This document shows positions 45,102 through 53,995 of a stretch of DNA of 64,000 bases, one piece after another (position 1 is the first letter of the stretch; every line of letters starts with the position of its first letter). The notes under the pieces are model-generated. The model worked only from the letters and a program-made list of their open reading frames with translations. It did not search any database and was not told the origin of the DNA. The position numbers were made by a program, and so were the translations under genes. The stretch covers positions 1 to 64,000 of the forward strand of contig NZ_JACJIM010000005.1 of NCBI RefSeq assembly GCF_014138435.1. Reading direction: 5' to 3'. The stretch comes from Methylobacterium fujisawaense. GTDB taxonomy: Bacteria; Pseudomonadota; Alphaproteobacteria; Rhizobiales; Beijerinckiaceae.

Positions 45102-46340
45102 TCAACGTCTGGCCGCCGGCGCTTCGACAGGCGCGGTCCTGCGATGCCCGAACAGGGCGTGACGTTCGGCGAAACCGCGTGGGGCGACGGTGCCAAGCGG
45201 TTCGAGGGAATGCGCGAGGCCGTCGAGGAAGGTGTCGGTGGCGATGAGCGCCGCATCATATGTCTTGCACAGGCGCTCGACGCGGGCGAGCACATTCAGA
45301 TCGCGGCCGATCGCCGTGAAATCGACTCGGTCGCCGCCGCCGATATTGCCGTAGGCGACTTCCCCGACATGAAGTGCAACACCGACCTCGAAGGCCGGTC
45401 TTAGGCCGTCGTGCAAGGTCGCGAGCGCATCGAGTGCAGCCTCGGCGGCACGCAGGGCGGCACGGCGCGCCTCGGCCTCGTCGCGATCGGCATCGAACAC
45501 GGCCAGTAGCCCGTCGCCGATATACTTCAGCACCTCGCCGCCTTCCGCCTCGACGGCTGGCACAATGACATCGAACATCCGGTTGAGGGCGGCCACGACA
45601 CGGTCGGGGCTCTGCCGGTCGGACAGTTCGCCGAACCCACGCAGGTCGGTCAGCATCATCGCGGCCCGCATGAGGCGTACGTCGCCGCGCCGCACTGTGC
45701 CGGCCAGGATTTGCCGCGCCGGGTCGCGCCCGACATAGGCGCTCAGGACCGCGCCAAGCATGTCGTCGAGCGCCTTGATTTCGAACAGCAGCGAGAACGG
45801 CTCGACCAGCGCTAGCAACGTCTCGATCTCGATCGGCGTGAAGCCGCCCGGTCTCGCCGTGGCCCAGGAGGCGGCACCCATTCGTCCACGCGCGGCGCGC
45901 AGCGGAGCGATGAGGTAGTCGGTCAGACCCTCGTTGCGAAGCTCGCCGAGCACGGGAAACGGCAGCGGCCCATCCCCGTCGAGACGGCATCGGAATGGGG
46001 TCCGCGTCTCGACCACGTGTTCGACGGTGTTGCCGTGGAAGGTCGGCGTTGTCTCGATTCCATGGCGGCGACGCAGGGCTAGGCTCGACGTTCCTGGATG
46101 CCAGACGCGCATCACCCACCGGAACGACGGATGCAGGGTCGGCGCGTGGGTGGTGGCGCGGGCCAGCGGCAGGCCGAGCTCCGAGAGGCACGCACTGAAC
46201 CCATCGAGAAGGGCTGCCGCGTCCACCGCTTCGCGACCCGGCCCTATCAACCATCCCGTCGCCTGCGCGACTGCCTCGGATGAAGATTGGGACGAACGTG
46301 TCACGGCAATTCTTCCATCAAGGGGTCGGATCGATGCCAT
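45102..46340 (-). CDS. Class III adenylate/guanylate cyclase
   Basis: 412 residues from the ATG at 46340; the frame is open much further but the upstream part is the shadow of yeiH. An N-terminal region of about 190 residues (SFRWVMRVWHPG, HVVETRTPFRCRL) precedes a class III cyclase domain (about 215-395) with LTDLRGFGELSD and YIGDGLLAVFDAD, and DFTAIGRDLNVLARVERL. It lies 8 bases after the YeiH-type gene and so is likely co-transcribed. The cyclic nucleotide product and signal are unknown. Confidence 0.85.
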   Translation of the reverse strand: MASIRPLDGRIAVTRSSQSSSEAVAQATGWLIGPGREAVDAAALLDGFSACLSELGLPLARATTHAPTLHPSFRWVMRVWHPGTSSLALRRRHGIETTPTFHGNTVEHVVETRTPFRCRLDGDGPLPFPVLGELRNEGLTDYLIAPLRAARGRMGAASWATARPGGFTPIEIETLLALVEPFSLLFEIKALDDMLGAVLSAYVGRDPARQILAGTVRRGDVRLMRAAMMLTDLRGFGELSDRQSPDRVVAALNRMFDVIVPAVEAEGGEVLKYIGDGLLAVFDADRDEAEARRAALRAAEAALDALATLHDGLRPAFEVGVALHVGEVAYGNIGGGDRVDFTAIGRDLNVLARVERLCKTYDAALIATDTFLDGLAHSLEPLGTVAPRGFAERHALFGHRRTAPVEAPAARR

Positions 46341-46348
46341 AGCGCGGA

Positions 46349-47446
46349 TCAGACGAGGCCGAGCACATGGATCAGGCCGAGGCTGACGGCGCCGAGGGCA
46401 AGGAGCGAGGCGACCACAGCGAGGGTCACCCGCGCCCCGGCCTTGGCGACGCTGCGCACGTCGACCCCGAGGCCGAGTGCCGCCATCGAGACTACGGTCA
46501 GCACGTTGGCGGTCTCCGACATCGGCGCGAGCGCGACTTGCGGGATCAGCCCGGCCGAGCGGAGTCCCGCGAGCGCCAGGAAGGCGAGGATGAACCACGG
46601 CACCAGACGCTGGATCGCGAGGCCGCCGCGGGCCGGGCGGTCGCCGGCGGTGACGCCGGGGGCGGCCTCGTCGGTCTCCTCGCGCAGCCGGCTCGCACCG
46701 AGCGAGAGCATCAGAACGACCGGCCCGAGCATCAGCACCCGGACGAGCTTCACCAGGGTTCCGACCTGGACGCTGAGCGCCGCGACCGGCGCGGTCGCCG
46801 CGAGAACCTGGGGCACGGCGTAGACGGTGAGGCCGGCGAGCACCCCGTACTGCATCGGCGACAGGCCGAGCAGCGGTACCAGCAGCGGCAGGCCGAGCAC
46901 CACCAGCACGCCCAGCACCGCGGTGAAGGCGATGGAGGCGGCGACGTCCTCGCCGTCGGCGCCGATCACCGGGGCGGTGGCGGCGATCGCCGAGTTGCCG
47001 CAGATCGAGTTGCCGCAGGCGACGAGGATCGCCATGCGCGAATGCAGTCCGAGCGCCCGGCCGATGCCGTAGCTCGACAGGATCGCGACCACGACGACGC
47101 CCGCGATGCCGAAGAGCAGGCCCGGGCCGGCGGCGAGGATCGTCGCGAGGCTGAGCGACGCGCCTAGCATTACGACCGCGATCTCCAGCACGGTCTTGGC
47201 CCCGAAGGCGATGCCGGGAAAGAAACGCTGCGACGGGGTCCAGGCGGTGCGGATCGCGCTCCCGAGGAGGATCGCCAGCACCAGGGCTTCGAGCCAAGCG
47301 CGACCGAACAGGTGCGTCTCGACGGCTTCGAAGCCGACCGCTGCGGCGGTAACTGCCACGCAGAGGCTCAGTCCCGGAAGGATGGCTCTCGTGCCGGCCA
47401 GGGCACGCATCGATCGAGGGTGGGAGACAAGTCTGGGGGCGGACAT
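46349..47446 (-). CDS. yeiH: YeiH-type putative sulfate exporter
   Basis: 365 residues from the ATG at 47446, with GGAG 7 bases upstream; a GTG at 47494 is the longer choice. It has about ten membrane helices and the family segments ACGNSICGNSAIAATAPVI and GTLVKLVRVLMLGPVVL. Members of the UPF0324/YeiH family are called putative sulfate exporters and are often near sulfite or taurine genes. Here it could remove sulfate made by SorAB. It leads the cyclase gene by 8 bases. Confidence 0.87.
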   Translation of the reverse strand: MSAPRLVSHPRSMRALAGTRAILPGLSLCVAVTAAAVGFEAVETHLFGRAWLEALVLAILLGSAIRTAWTPSQRFFPGIAFGAKTVLEIAVVMLGASLSLATILAAGPGLLFGIAGVVVVAILSSYGIGRALGLHSRMAILVACGNSICGNSAIAATAPVIGADGEDVAASIAFTAVLGVLVVLGLPLLVPLLGLSPMQYGVLAGLTVYAVPQVLAATAPVAALSVQVGTLVKLVRVLMLGPVVLMLSLGASRLREETDEAAPGVTAGDRPARGGLAIQRLVPWFILAFLALAGLRSAGLIPQVALAPMSETANVLTVVSMAALGLGVDVRSVAKAGARVTLAVVASLLALGAVSLGLIHVLGLV

Positions 47447-47592
47447 GGGTGGCTCCGATGTGATGCCGGAGAATCCCACTTCCCTTTCATTCACTCCAAC
47501 GGAATGATTAGATAATTCCCATCACTTAATTAGATTAAATGGGGATTTTTTGAAGCGTGAGGCGACCCATTCTTGGGGGCCTACAGGCGGAT

Positions 47593-48231
47593 TCAACCGT
47601 CGATCCAGCGGGCCTCGATCGTCGTATCCGCAGCAAACTCATAGATCCTGACGGAGCCCGTCGCGAGTTCGAGTTGCTCGACCTCCGCCGGGCTGAGGTC
47701 GTCGAGCGCCATAACGAGCGCCCGCAGGCAATTACCGTGGGCGACGACGAGCACGTCCCCGCCCATGACCGCCGGTAGGATGGATCGGAGGTAGCATGGC
47801 ACGATGCGGGCGACGGTATCGCGCAGGCTCTCACCGTTCGGCGGCGCCTCGCCGTAGGAGCGCCGCCAGGTCTCGATCCGCTCCGCCCCCCAGCGCGCAT
47901 CGGCGGCGGTCTTGTCGAGCCCGCTGAGGTCGCCGTAGTCTCGCTCGTCGAGCGCGGCGAAGCGTTGAGGGATTAATCCAGGTTGCCCGAGCGTATCGAG
48001 GATAAGCCGGCCGCTCACGACGGCCCGCGTCAGCGTCGAGGTGAAGGCATCGGAAAAGCGCCAGCTGCGCTCGGCCAAACGCCGCCCGGCTGCCACGGCT
48101 TCTATCCGACCCTGCTCGGTCAAGGGCGAGTCCAGCAATCCCGTGAACAGACCGGATCGGTTGGCTACGCTCTGGCCATGCCGGACCAGCACGAGACGTC
48201 GCGTGATTGGGGCTTTGCGATCGTGAATCAC
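47593..48231 (-). CDS. gpmA: 2,3-bisphosphoglycerate-dependent phosphoglycerate mutase
   Basis: 212 residues from the GTG at 48231 (GGGAGA 5-6 bases upstream); the longer frame to 48354 is not supported. It has the catalytic RHGQSVAN near the N-terminus, 'LTRAVVSGRLIL', and the second histidine in VVAHGNCLRAL. It interconverts 2- and 3-phosphoglycerate. Its length fits the short alphaproteobacterial form of GpmA. It is a single gene. Confidence 0.88.
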   Translation of the reverse strand: MIHDRKAPITRRLVLVRHGQSVANRSGLFTGLLDSPLTEQGRIEAVAAGRRLAERSWRFSDAFTSTLTRAVVSGRLILDTLGQPGLIPQRFAALDERDYGDLSGLDKTAADARWGAERIETWRRSYGEAPPNGESLRDTVARIVPCYLRSILPAVMGGDVLVVAHGNCLRALVMALDDLSPAEVEQLELATGSVRIYEFAADTTIEARWIDG

Positions 48232-48441
48232 TCTGTCTCCCAAGGCAACGCACTTTCGCGCCGGTTGCATCGCCTCTGATGAAAACGGCATCCGGCTTTT
48301 ACGAACTTCGACCCTGAGATGGGTTGGACCGTCCATCCGGAGACGGCGATTCATCCTAGGTCCGCTTTAGAACGTCTTGCGACTGAAAGCAGTCAAGCTG
48401 CTTCCCACCCAAAGCAGTCTCTTGCCCACCGCGGTGACGCT

Positions 48442-48600
48442 TCAAGCCTGGGCCACCGGCAGCTCCGCCACCTGCGTCGTGTAGCGCGGCGTGCGCATCT
48501 CGAACTTGGTGTTCCAGTCGCGCCGGCTCACCAGCCCCGCGCGCGTCGGGACTCCCGACCAGCAGCGCGTCGATCGGGTGGACCGGCACGGGGCTCAGGC
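48442..48600 (-). pseudogene. Frameshifted gene remnant, unidentified
   Basis: On the minus strand one frame gives PVPVHPIDALLVG and, after a single-base shift near 48550, the next gives GVPTRAGLVSRRDWNTKFE and continues MRTPRYTTQVAELPVAQA to a stop at 48442. The joined sequence is smooth and protein-like, so it looks like the C-terminus of a gene with one frameshift. I cannot name the family. A sequencing error in this spot would give the same picture. Confidence 0.4.
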
Positions 48601-48816
48601 CGTCCCGGCGCGGCATCGTGCGTATCCGCGGGAGATCAGCCGGCCCTGGGCGAGCACGCGCGCTTCGGCGTCTTGCAGGTCGGTGAGCGCATCCTCCACC
48701 GCCCGAACGAGGGCGGCCCAGGCATCGCCGGAGGCGGCCCGGTGATAGGCCAGGGCGATCACCTCGGCCTCGGACAGACGGATCTCCACAGGCGGTTCGT
48801 GCCGTTGGGCATGCAT
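48595..48816 (-). CDS. Small hypothetical protein
   Basis: 73 residues from the ATG at 48816 (a GTG sits 9 bases upstream and may be the start). It is helical (IRLSEAEVIALAYHRAASGDAWAALVRAVEDALTDLQDAEARVLAQG) with no signal or membrane segment. The upstream frame to 48915 looks non-coding. The family is unknown. Confidence 0.55.
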   Translation of the reverse strand: MHAQRHEPPVEIRLSEAEVIALAYHRAASGDAWAALVRAVEDALTDLQDAEARVLAQGRLISRGYARCRAGTA

Positions 48817-48940
48817 CCGGATCACAACCTCGACTAGAACACATCGGGAACAAAGCCCGATGGTGCGGCGTGGTTCAATGGCCGTGTCGGATCCCGCGGA
48901 GATCGCAGTGGGCATGTGTGGAGAGGTCGGGAAAACGCCA

Positions 48941-49186
48941 ATGCCGCGGAGGCTTTATCGCTTCCACTGCCTGGGAGGCGGTGATGCCGTGTTCGACCTG
49001 CAGGGGCGGTGGCTGTCGAGCATCCGCGAGATCCGGCAGCACGCGGACCGGGTGGCGCTGGGCTTGATGGACGGGGTCGGCTGCGAGGACTGGACCGTGT
49101 GGTCGGTGGACGTGCGCGATGCCGCAGGCCGGCCCGTGCTGTTCCGCGCGTTCACTGCGGTACGGGTCGGCGGCACGTCGGCGTAA
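48941..49186 (+). CDS. DUF6894 family protein
   Basis: 81 residues from the ATG at 48941, matching DUF6894 (MPRRLYRFHCLGGGDAVFDLQGRWLSSIREIRQHA; VWSVDVRDAAGRPVLF). The upstream part of the frame is not needed. This small family is frequent in Methylobacterium and relatives and has no known function. It may be co-transcribed with the next gene, 16 bases away. Confidence 0.75.
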   Translation: MPRRLYRFHCLGGGDAVFDLQGRWLSSIREIRQHADRVALGLMDGVGCEDWTVWSVDVRDAAGRPVLFRAFTAVRVGGTSA

Positions 49187-49202
49187 GGGCGGGAGCCGCA
49201 CC

Positions 49203-49457
49203 ATGGCGATGACGACCAGCTTCGTGGTGCAGCCGTTCGAGATCCACCGCAAGCGCCTCCGCCCGGCCCGCCAGGAGCCGGCGCAGACGGAGAGCGGCGC
49301 GCTGAAGAAGGCCGAGACCCTGGCCAGGCTGATGCCGGGTCCGGCGGCGCTGAAGGTTGTGGCCGACGACGAGACCGGCGAGTTGGAGGGCGTCACGATC
49401 CCCGGCCAGTGGGGCGAGGTGCCGGACGACTTCGCCGAGAGCCTGCAGGGCGGCTGA
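49203..49457 (+). CDS. Small hypothetical protein
   Basis: 84 residues from the ATG at 49203, with GGGAG 8 bases upstream. Basic and helical in the N-terminal half (VVQPFEIHRKRLRPARQEPAQTE), acidic at the end (GELEGVTIPGQWGEVPDDFAESL). It follows the DUF6894 gene in what looks like one transcript. The family is not recognised. Confidence 0.6.
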   Translation: MAMTTSFVVQPFEIHRKRLRPARQEPAQTESGALKKAETLARLMPGPAALKVVADDETGELEGVTIPGQWGEVPDDFAESLQGG

Positions 49458-49584
49458 CAGTCCACGCAACGACGAGAGCAGGCCGCCCGACGTCGGCGCG
49501 GTCAGCGTCTCCCGGCGCGAGTCACCAGCTTGGAGACCGCGAGCGCGGCGGCCGACGCCTGGGCGTCGGACGGGAAGGTCCGGT

Positions 49585-49809
49585 CTATTTCTTCGTGGCC
49601 AAGGCGCGTGCCATCTCTGTCAGCAACCGACGATCTACGGGGTGATTGAGCGCCCGCCAGAGCCGGAGGAGTTCACGGGTTTCTTTCTCATCGATGAGCG
49701 ACACGGGCTGGTTGTCAAAGTCGCTCATAGATCGCTTAAGGACATCTGCGATCGCCTGAAGGGCGTGGCGGCGAGCAGCCGCTGATTTTTCATCATCTTT
49801 GATAGGCAC
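49585..49809 (-). CDS. Small hypothetical protein
   Basis: 74 residues from a GTG at 49809, helical and charged (EKSAAARRHALQAIADVLKRSM, EKETRELLRLWRALNHPVDRRLLTEM). There is no signal or membrane segment. The sequence is protein-like but the ribosome binding site is weak. The family is unknown. Confidence 0.5.
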   Translation of the reverse strand: MPIKDDEKSAAARRHALQAIADVLKRSMSDFDNQPVSLIDEKETRELLRLWRALNHPVDRRLLTEMARALATKK

Positions 49810-49960
49810 GTTTGGCCAGCGAGATGAGAACCAGGCGCGTGACTATCCTGACGACGCCTCAGTGAGCGTAGCCAGCGATCCTTCGAGCCGGAATATAGCC
49901 TTTGGGCTTAGTAATTGCATACCGGTATAGACAGCTTCAAGCTGGCAGGCTGAGCACAAA

Positions 49961-50326
49961 TCATCCTTTATTCGCGAACTCCCAGACCGGCGGCCCCCAG
50001 GTCTGTCCGGGCTTCGTCCGGTAACCGGAGAAGCGGTCGAACACGATCCGGTTGGGCTCGACGCCTACGACCTTGCTGTCGTTGACCATCAACGCGCCGG
50101 CATACTCGACCCGCAGGAAGCCGTGTTCGGGATGGACGCCGAAAAGCTGCGCGGCCGTCCAGCCCAGCCGGTGCGCCTCGGCGCCATGCTGATCGATGAA
50201 GGCCAGCGCGTTCGCCCGCATCGCCGCCCATCGCGCCGGCGTCAGATACCGACAAGGCGAGGCGTGCTCGGACAGGCGCTCGATCTGGTCGCGCCAGGAG
50301 GCGACAGCGGGGGGGAAGTCTGACAT
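49961..50326 (-). CDS. Hypothetical protein
   Basis: About 121 residues from the ATG at 50326 (a GTG at 50368 gives 135). The sequence has SWRDQIERLSEHASPCRYLTP, AQLFGVHPEHGFLRVEYAGAL and VVGVEPNRIVFDRFSGY, and reads as a real protein. Similar small proteins are often found near mobile DNA. No function can be given. Confidence 0.6.
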   Translation of the reverse strand: MSDFPPAVASWRDQIERLSEHASPCRYLTPARWAAMRANALAFIDQHGAEAHRLGWTAAQLFGVHPEHGFLRVEYAGALMVNDSKVVGVEPNRIVFDRFSGYRTKPGQTWGPPVWEFANKG

Positions 50327-50521
50327 GCCGGCGGGGTAGGCGCCAAGCGTTAATGAGGCGTCACTCACGAACCCGCCGGCGTCATCTTCATCGACGAGAA
50401 CCGCGACGGGCCCGGGGTGCGGCTACGGAAGGGGGCGTCCGATGCAACCTAGAGCCTCTCGGCTACTGACGTAGGCGAACCGCGCCCTAGGTCTCTCGCC
50501 CATAGGTTGAGAGGAGCGCCG

Positions 50522-50701
50522 ATGTCCGAGAACTCCAGCCACGTCCAGGGCTTCCGTGAGACCAAGGCGGCGAAGGCTGCCGAGAGGTATGACCGAGCGA
50601 ACGAAGTCTGGGCGGAAGTTGAGGCGGATCGTCGGGCTATCGACGAGCGGACAGCACGGCTGCGAGCGATGCGGTTGGCGCGCGAACGCGTTGTGTCCTG
50701 A
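50522..50701 (+). CDS. Small hypothetical protein
   Basis: 59 residues from the ATG at 50522, with GAGGAG 6 bases upstream. It is a single charged helix (ETKAAKAAERYDRANEVWAEVEADRRAIDERTARLRAMRLARE). It is just upstream of the AT-rich HEPN gene. The family is unknown. Confidence 0.55.
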   Translation: MSENSSHVQGFRETKAAKAAERYDRANEVWAEVEADRRAIDERTARLRAMRLARERVVS

Positions 50702-50755
50702 TCTACTCACCGATCAGGGCTGTTTTTTAATTATTTTTGGTCGGAACGATGCATC

Positions 50756-52231
50756 ATGTTGGATGCCGAAAAGATAAACAGGTTTAGAAATGAAATGGAT
50801 CCTATCGCAGCTTTCTGGAGAATTGGAGATCAACAAGCATATGGTAGCTTAGTTTGGAGAAATGGTGAGCCGCAGCTTATCTTAGTAATCGAGCTGGACG
50901 AGCAGCCGCGTCCTGGCTTTGGCGAGCCCGATCACCCATTGTTTGTACTTACTCGACCTCCACTACAAGCATCAATTGTTGGTATTATCCCTCAATATGG
51001 AACAGTATTTCTAAAGCGTTGCGCGCGCTATAACTGGCGCAATTTACATAATTTAGTTGCCGGACGGGAATTGTTCGAACTCTCATTCCAGCCTACTGAA
51101 ATATGGATGGGGGCCGAATTCGAAGACACGGCCGAAAACATCATCAGCATTGGCCTTCAAGATACAAGATTAGCTGGTTTTTTTGGCAATCCAGGCTTAA
51201 CTACTCTTTCTCCCCACGACCCTAATGCAGAAGAGGCTTTCCGAGTTCTTGGAAGTCCAGAGTCTATTTGGACATTTTGCGGCCCTGCGGCATTAAACCT
51301 GAGTCTCGGAGAGACAGGCTTTTCATTCGCTTTGAGGACTCAGGCGCTTAGAGGGTGGGCGGCGACCACCGGTGCAACGATAAATTCACTCATTTCAATT
51401 GATCTTTATACCGAAAAGGCGGTTATTCCCCAGATCACTCTGGATATCTCTTGGAAGATCGAGCAGATAATATCTGTTCTCTCTTTGGAACCATTCACTT
51501 TCGAGTATGTATTTTTGCATTTTTCTGAGCGATCATCCGTTGGCCTAGTCTGGCGATACGGCGAAGATCGGTCAATTTTCAAGCCGCCAATGCAGCATCA
51601 ACTTCTTGTCGATCTGGCAAATGTAGAAAATCTAGCGCTGATATTGGATCGATGGTTCCGGGCCACCGAAGTGGAGCAACTGTCTAGATGGATTTTTGTC
51701 CGAGCGTTGCATGAAACATCTGATGGATTGGCTCGGTTTGTATCGGTTTCACAGGCTCTCGAAGTCCTTGGAAGGGAATTTGGCGCAGCTGAAAAAATGC
51801 CGAAATCAATGATAAAATTAGCGGTTGCCAAAATTAGGGCAGCTCTTTCATCGGATTTCGAAAAAACATTCATTGATCGAGTTGCTGGTCTAGTGGGTTC
51901 AAGTAATAAAACATCCTATAGGGATGTGCTCACCCATATGATTACGCAGGCGGCTCAAAGGCATTTCCCGGAGATAGTGACGCAAATTCCGGAGTTTGCC
52001 AAAACTGCATCGGAAACACGGAATGCTGTCGTTCATATGAGCAGCGATGACAAAGCGAAATTGCAAGCTGCTTTTGACAGGGTTAATAAATATAGTTTGA
52101 AATTATGCTTTTGGTACGCGGTAGTAGAGATGCATTATATTGGCATAGAAATGCCAAATATAAGACAATTTCTGTTCAATAATCGAAATGCGCGCCATGG
52201 ACTTCCGAATGAAGTGCTCGAGCGGCATTGA
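50756..52231 (+). CDS. ApeA-like HEPN abortive-infection protein
   Basis: 491 residues. The C-terminal part has an RNase-type HEPN motif, R-x4-H, in ETRNAVVHM, within a helical domain, and the N-terminal half is beta-rich (AFWRIGDQQAYGSLVWRNGEPQLI). This matches ApeA-type proteins (ApeA_NTD1 plus Apea-like HEPN), which act alone in anti-phage defence by damaging RNA. Base composition is clearly lower in GC than every neighbour, which points to recent transfer. It lies between small genes at the border of a prophage, a common site for such cargo. The family call is from motif and layout, not a search. Confidence 0.7.
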   Translation: MLDAEKINRFRNEMDPIAAFWRIGDQQAYGSLVWRNGEPQLILVIELDEQPRPGFGEPDHPLFVLTRPPLQASIVGIIPQYGTVFLKRCARYNWRNLHNLVAGRELFELSFQPTEIWMGAEFEDTAENIISIGLQDTRLAGFFGNPGLTTLSPHDPNAEEAFRVLGSPESIWTFCGPAALNLSLGETGFSFALRTQALRGWAATTGATINSLISIDLYTEKAVIPQITLDISWKIEQIISVLSLEPFTFEYVFLHFSERSSVGLVWRYGEDRSIFKPPMQHQLLVDLANVENLALILDRWFRATEVEQLSRWIFVRALHETSDGLARFVSVSQALEVLGREFGAAEKMPKSMIKLAVAKIRAALSSDFEKTFIDRVAGLVGSSNKTSYRDVLTHMITQAAQRHFPEIVTQIPEFAKTASETRNAVVHMSSDDKAKLQAAFDRVNKYSLKLCFWYAVVEMHYIGIEMPNIRQFLFNNRNARHGLPNEVLERH

Positions 52232-52313
52232 TTAATCGTTCCGGGATGAGAAAAGACGCGGCTTACATCCTTGAACGGGTTGCCGCGATCAGCAGCTCAG
52301 CTATTCTGTACAC

Positions 52314-52721
52314 ATGCGCACGCTCCTCGCCGCCCTCGCTCTCGTCATCGCGGCGGAGGAGGCGCAGGCCGCGAGCAAGGTCACTAGGACCGTAAGCGAG
52401 CTGCTGGCCGCGCCGAAAGGGCTTCGAGGCGAAACGGTCATCGTCCATGGGATCCGATGCGTTGACTCCGCACCGGGCGGTTTCATCTGCGAGGCTACGG
52501 TCGGCGGCCAGAAGCTCCGGCTGGACGCTTCCGGGCTCGGCGGCGGGACAACGGAAGCGATCGCTGAGAAACTGATCGGCCCGTGCAACGGGATCGCAAC
52601 ACTGGCCAAGCCGACCTGCACGTTCGATGTGACGTTCGTCCCGACCGGCTCGGGCTTCGAGGACGGCGTGACGATCATCAACACGCCCGAGATCGATATG
52701 AGCGTCCCGCCGCGTCAGTGA
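52314..52721 (+). CDS. Secreted protein of unknown function
   Basis: 135 residues with a signal peptide (RTLLAALALVIAAEEAQA) and a beta-rich body (GLRGETVIVHGIRCVDSAPGG, DVTFVPTGSGFEDGVTI) with several cysteines. The body resembles small OB-like or nucleotide-binding folds but I do not assign a family. It lies 43 bases upstream of the nuclease gene and may be co-transcribed. Confidence 0.55.
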   Translation: MRTLLAALALVIAAEEAQAASKVTRTVSELLAAPKGLRGETVIVHGIRCVDSAPGGFICEATVGGQKLRLDASGLGGGTTEAIAEKLIGPCNGIATLAKPTCTFDVTFVPTGSGFEDGVTIINTPEIDMSVPPRQ

Positions 52722-52764
52722 AGCCTCTGGTTGCCGGCGCCAGCAGCGCCTCTATCCTGGCGGG

Positions 52765-53463
52765 ATGCGCACAGCCCTCGCCGCCCTCATCCTGCTCACT
52801 GGCCCGGTGCTGGCCGCAGAGCCGATCGTCGGCCGAGCCTCCGTTACGGACGGCGACACCGTGGTGATCCGCGGGACCCGCATTCGCCTGCACGGCATCG
52901 ACGCGCCGGAGAGTGCGCAGCTCTGCCAGGACGCGGCCGGCAAGTCCTACCGCTGCGGGCAGGTCGCGGCGCTCGCGCTGGCTGACCGGATCGGCGAGGC
53001 CAACATCTCGTGCGAGCCGCGCGACACCGACCGGTACGGCCGCACCGTCGCCGTTTGCCGGAAGGGCGACGAGGACCTGAACGCCTGGATGGTGAGCCAG
53101 GGCTACGCCACGGCCTACCAGCGCTACTCCCGCGACTACGTCGGGGACGAGACCACTGCGCGGGCGCTAAGGCGCGGGCTCTGGGCCGGCACGTTTGATC
53201 CGCCGTCGGATTGGAGGCGTGCCAAGCGCGCTGGCGGCGTCGAGACCCGGCCGGAGATGGAGAAGCCGCCTGCCCCCGCTCCGGCGCCCACACAGGCCGC
53301 CTGCGCCATCAAGGGCAACATCTCGCGCAAGGGCGACAAGATCTACCACCTGCCCGGGACACGGGACTACGACCGGACCGTCATCACCACGAACTCCGGC
53401 GAGCGCATGTTCTGCAGCGAGGACGAGGCGAAGGCGGCGGGCTGGCGGGCGCCGCAAGGCTGA
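52765..53463 (+). CDS. Secreted staphylococcal-nuclease-like protein
   Basis: 232 residues with a signal peptide (RTALAALILLTGPVLAAEP) and an SNase domain (about 25-155): VTDGDTVVIRGTRIRLHGIDAPE, SCEPRDTDRYGRTVAVC, GWATAYQRYSRDY-like end. The catalytic Arg/Glu/Arg pattern is plausible (R near 41, E near 50, R near 93). A C-terminal extension (about 180-232) has IKGNISRKGDKIYHLPG, a second small domain that occurs in related secreted nucleases. It should cut nucleic acid outside the cytoplasm. Confidence 0.85.
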   Translation: MRTALAALILLTGPVLAAEPIVGRASVTDGDTVVIRGTRIRLHGIDAPESAQLCQDAAGKSYRCGQVAALALADRIGEANISCEPRDTDRYGRTVAVCRKGDEDLNAWMVSQGYATAYQRYSRDYVGDETTARALRRGLWAGTFDPPSDWRRAKRAGGVETRPEMEKPPAPAPAPTQAACAIKGNISRKGDKIYHLPGTRDYDRTVITTNSGERMFCSEDEAKAAGWRAPQG

Positions 53464-53592
53464 GCGGATGGGCGGCGAGGATCTCCAGCGCCCTATGCTG
53501 CGCGGTTGTGATTGACCGAAGCTCAACTATCCTGACGCGAGGTGCGCGGTGGTCGCCTCCGGGAGGTGCACTCTGCACGACGCAGGACGATC

Positions 53593-53847
53593 ATGATTGC
53601 CTTGCTCATCAGATTGTTCACGGCGGCGCTCATGATCAGCGCGAGCACTGTAGCTGACGCAAAACGTGGGCGAACTCGTCGAGCGGCTCCTCAAGCGAAG
53701 ATTGAAGCCCACCAATTCAGATATCCTCTTACGTCGACAACGGTCCTGCGGCCACCAAGTGACGGTATCATCCACTGGAATACGCCGAATAAGGACGGCA
53801 ATCTCGGCGGACCAGGGACGGGCGGCGGCGGAGGCGGTGGAGGCTGA
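53593..53847 (+). CDS. Small secreted glycine-tailed protein
   Basis: 84 residues from the ATG at 53593, with AGGA upstream. It has a signal peptide (IALLIRLFTAALMISASTVADA) and a C-terminal glycine run (GGPGTGGGGGGGG). The middle, QFRYPLTSTTVLRPPSDGIIHW, is protein-like. No family is recognised. Confidence 0.5.
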   Translation: MIALLIRLFTAALMISASTVADAKRGRTRRAAPQAKIEAHQFRYPLTSTTVLRPPSDGIIHWNTPNKDGNLGGPGTGGGGGGGG

Positions 53848-53995
53848 TCAATCCACGGTGGTTCTGCCCGCTCGGCCCCGCCCCGATCTGCTCACGTTGC
53901 GGTAGGCAGCTGGCGTTTGCCGGCCCTACCTAAGCGGCGCATCGTACCGGGAAGCGCACAGCCCTCGACGCCGCACGGATGTGTTGCCGCGTCCA

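Noticed and set aside
45102..47297. One large 731-residue protein joining a YeiH antisense part to the cyclase
   Set aside because: The first half is arginine-rich noise overlapping yeiH in another frame; the cyclase starts at 46340.
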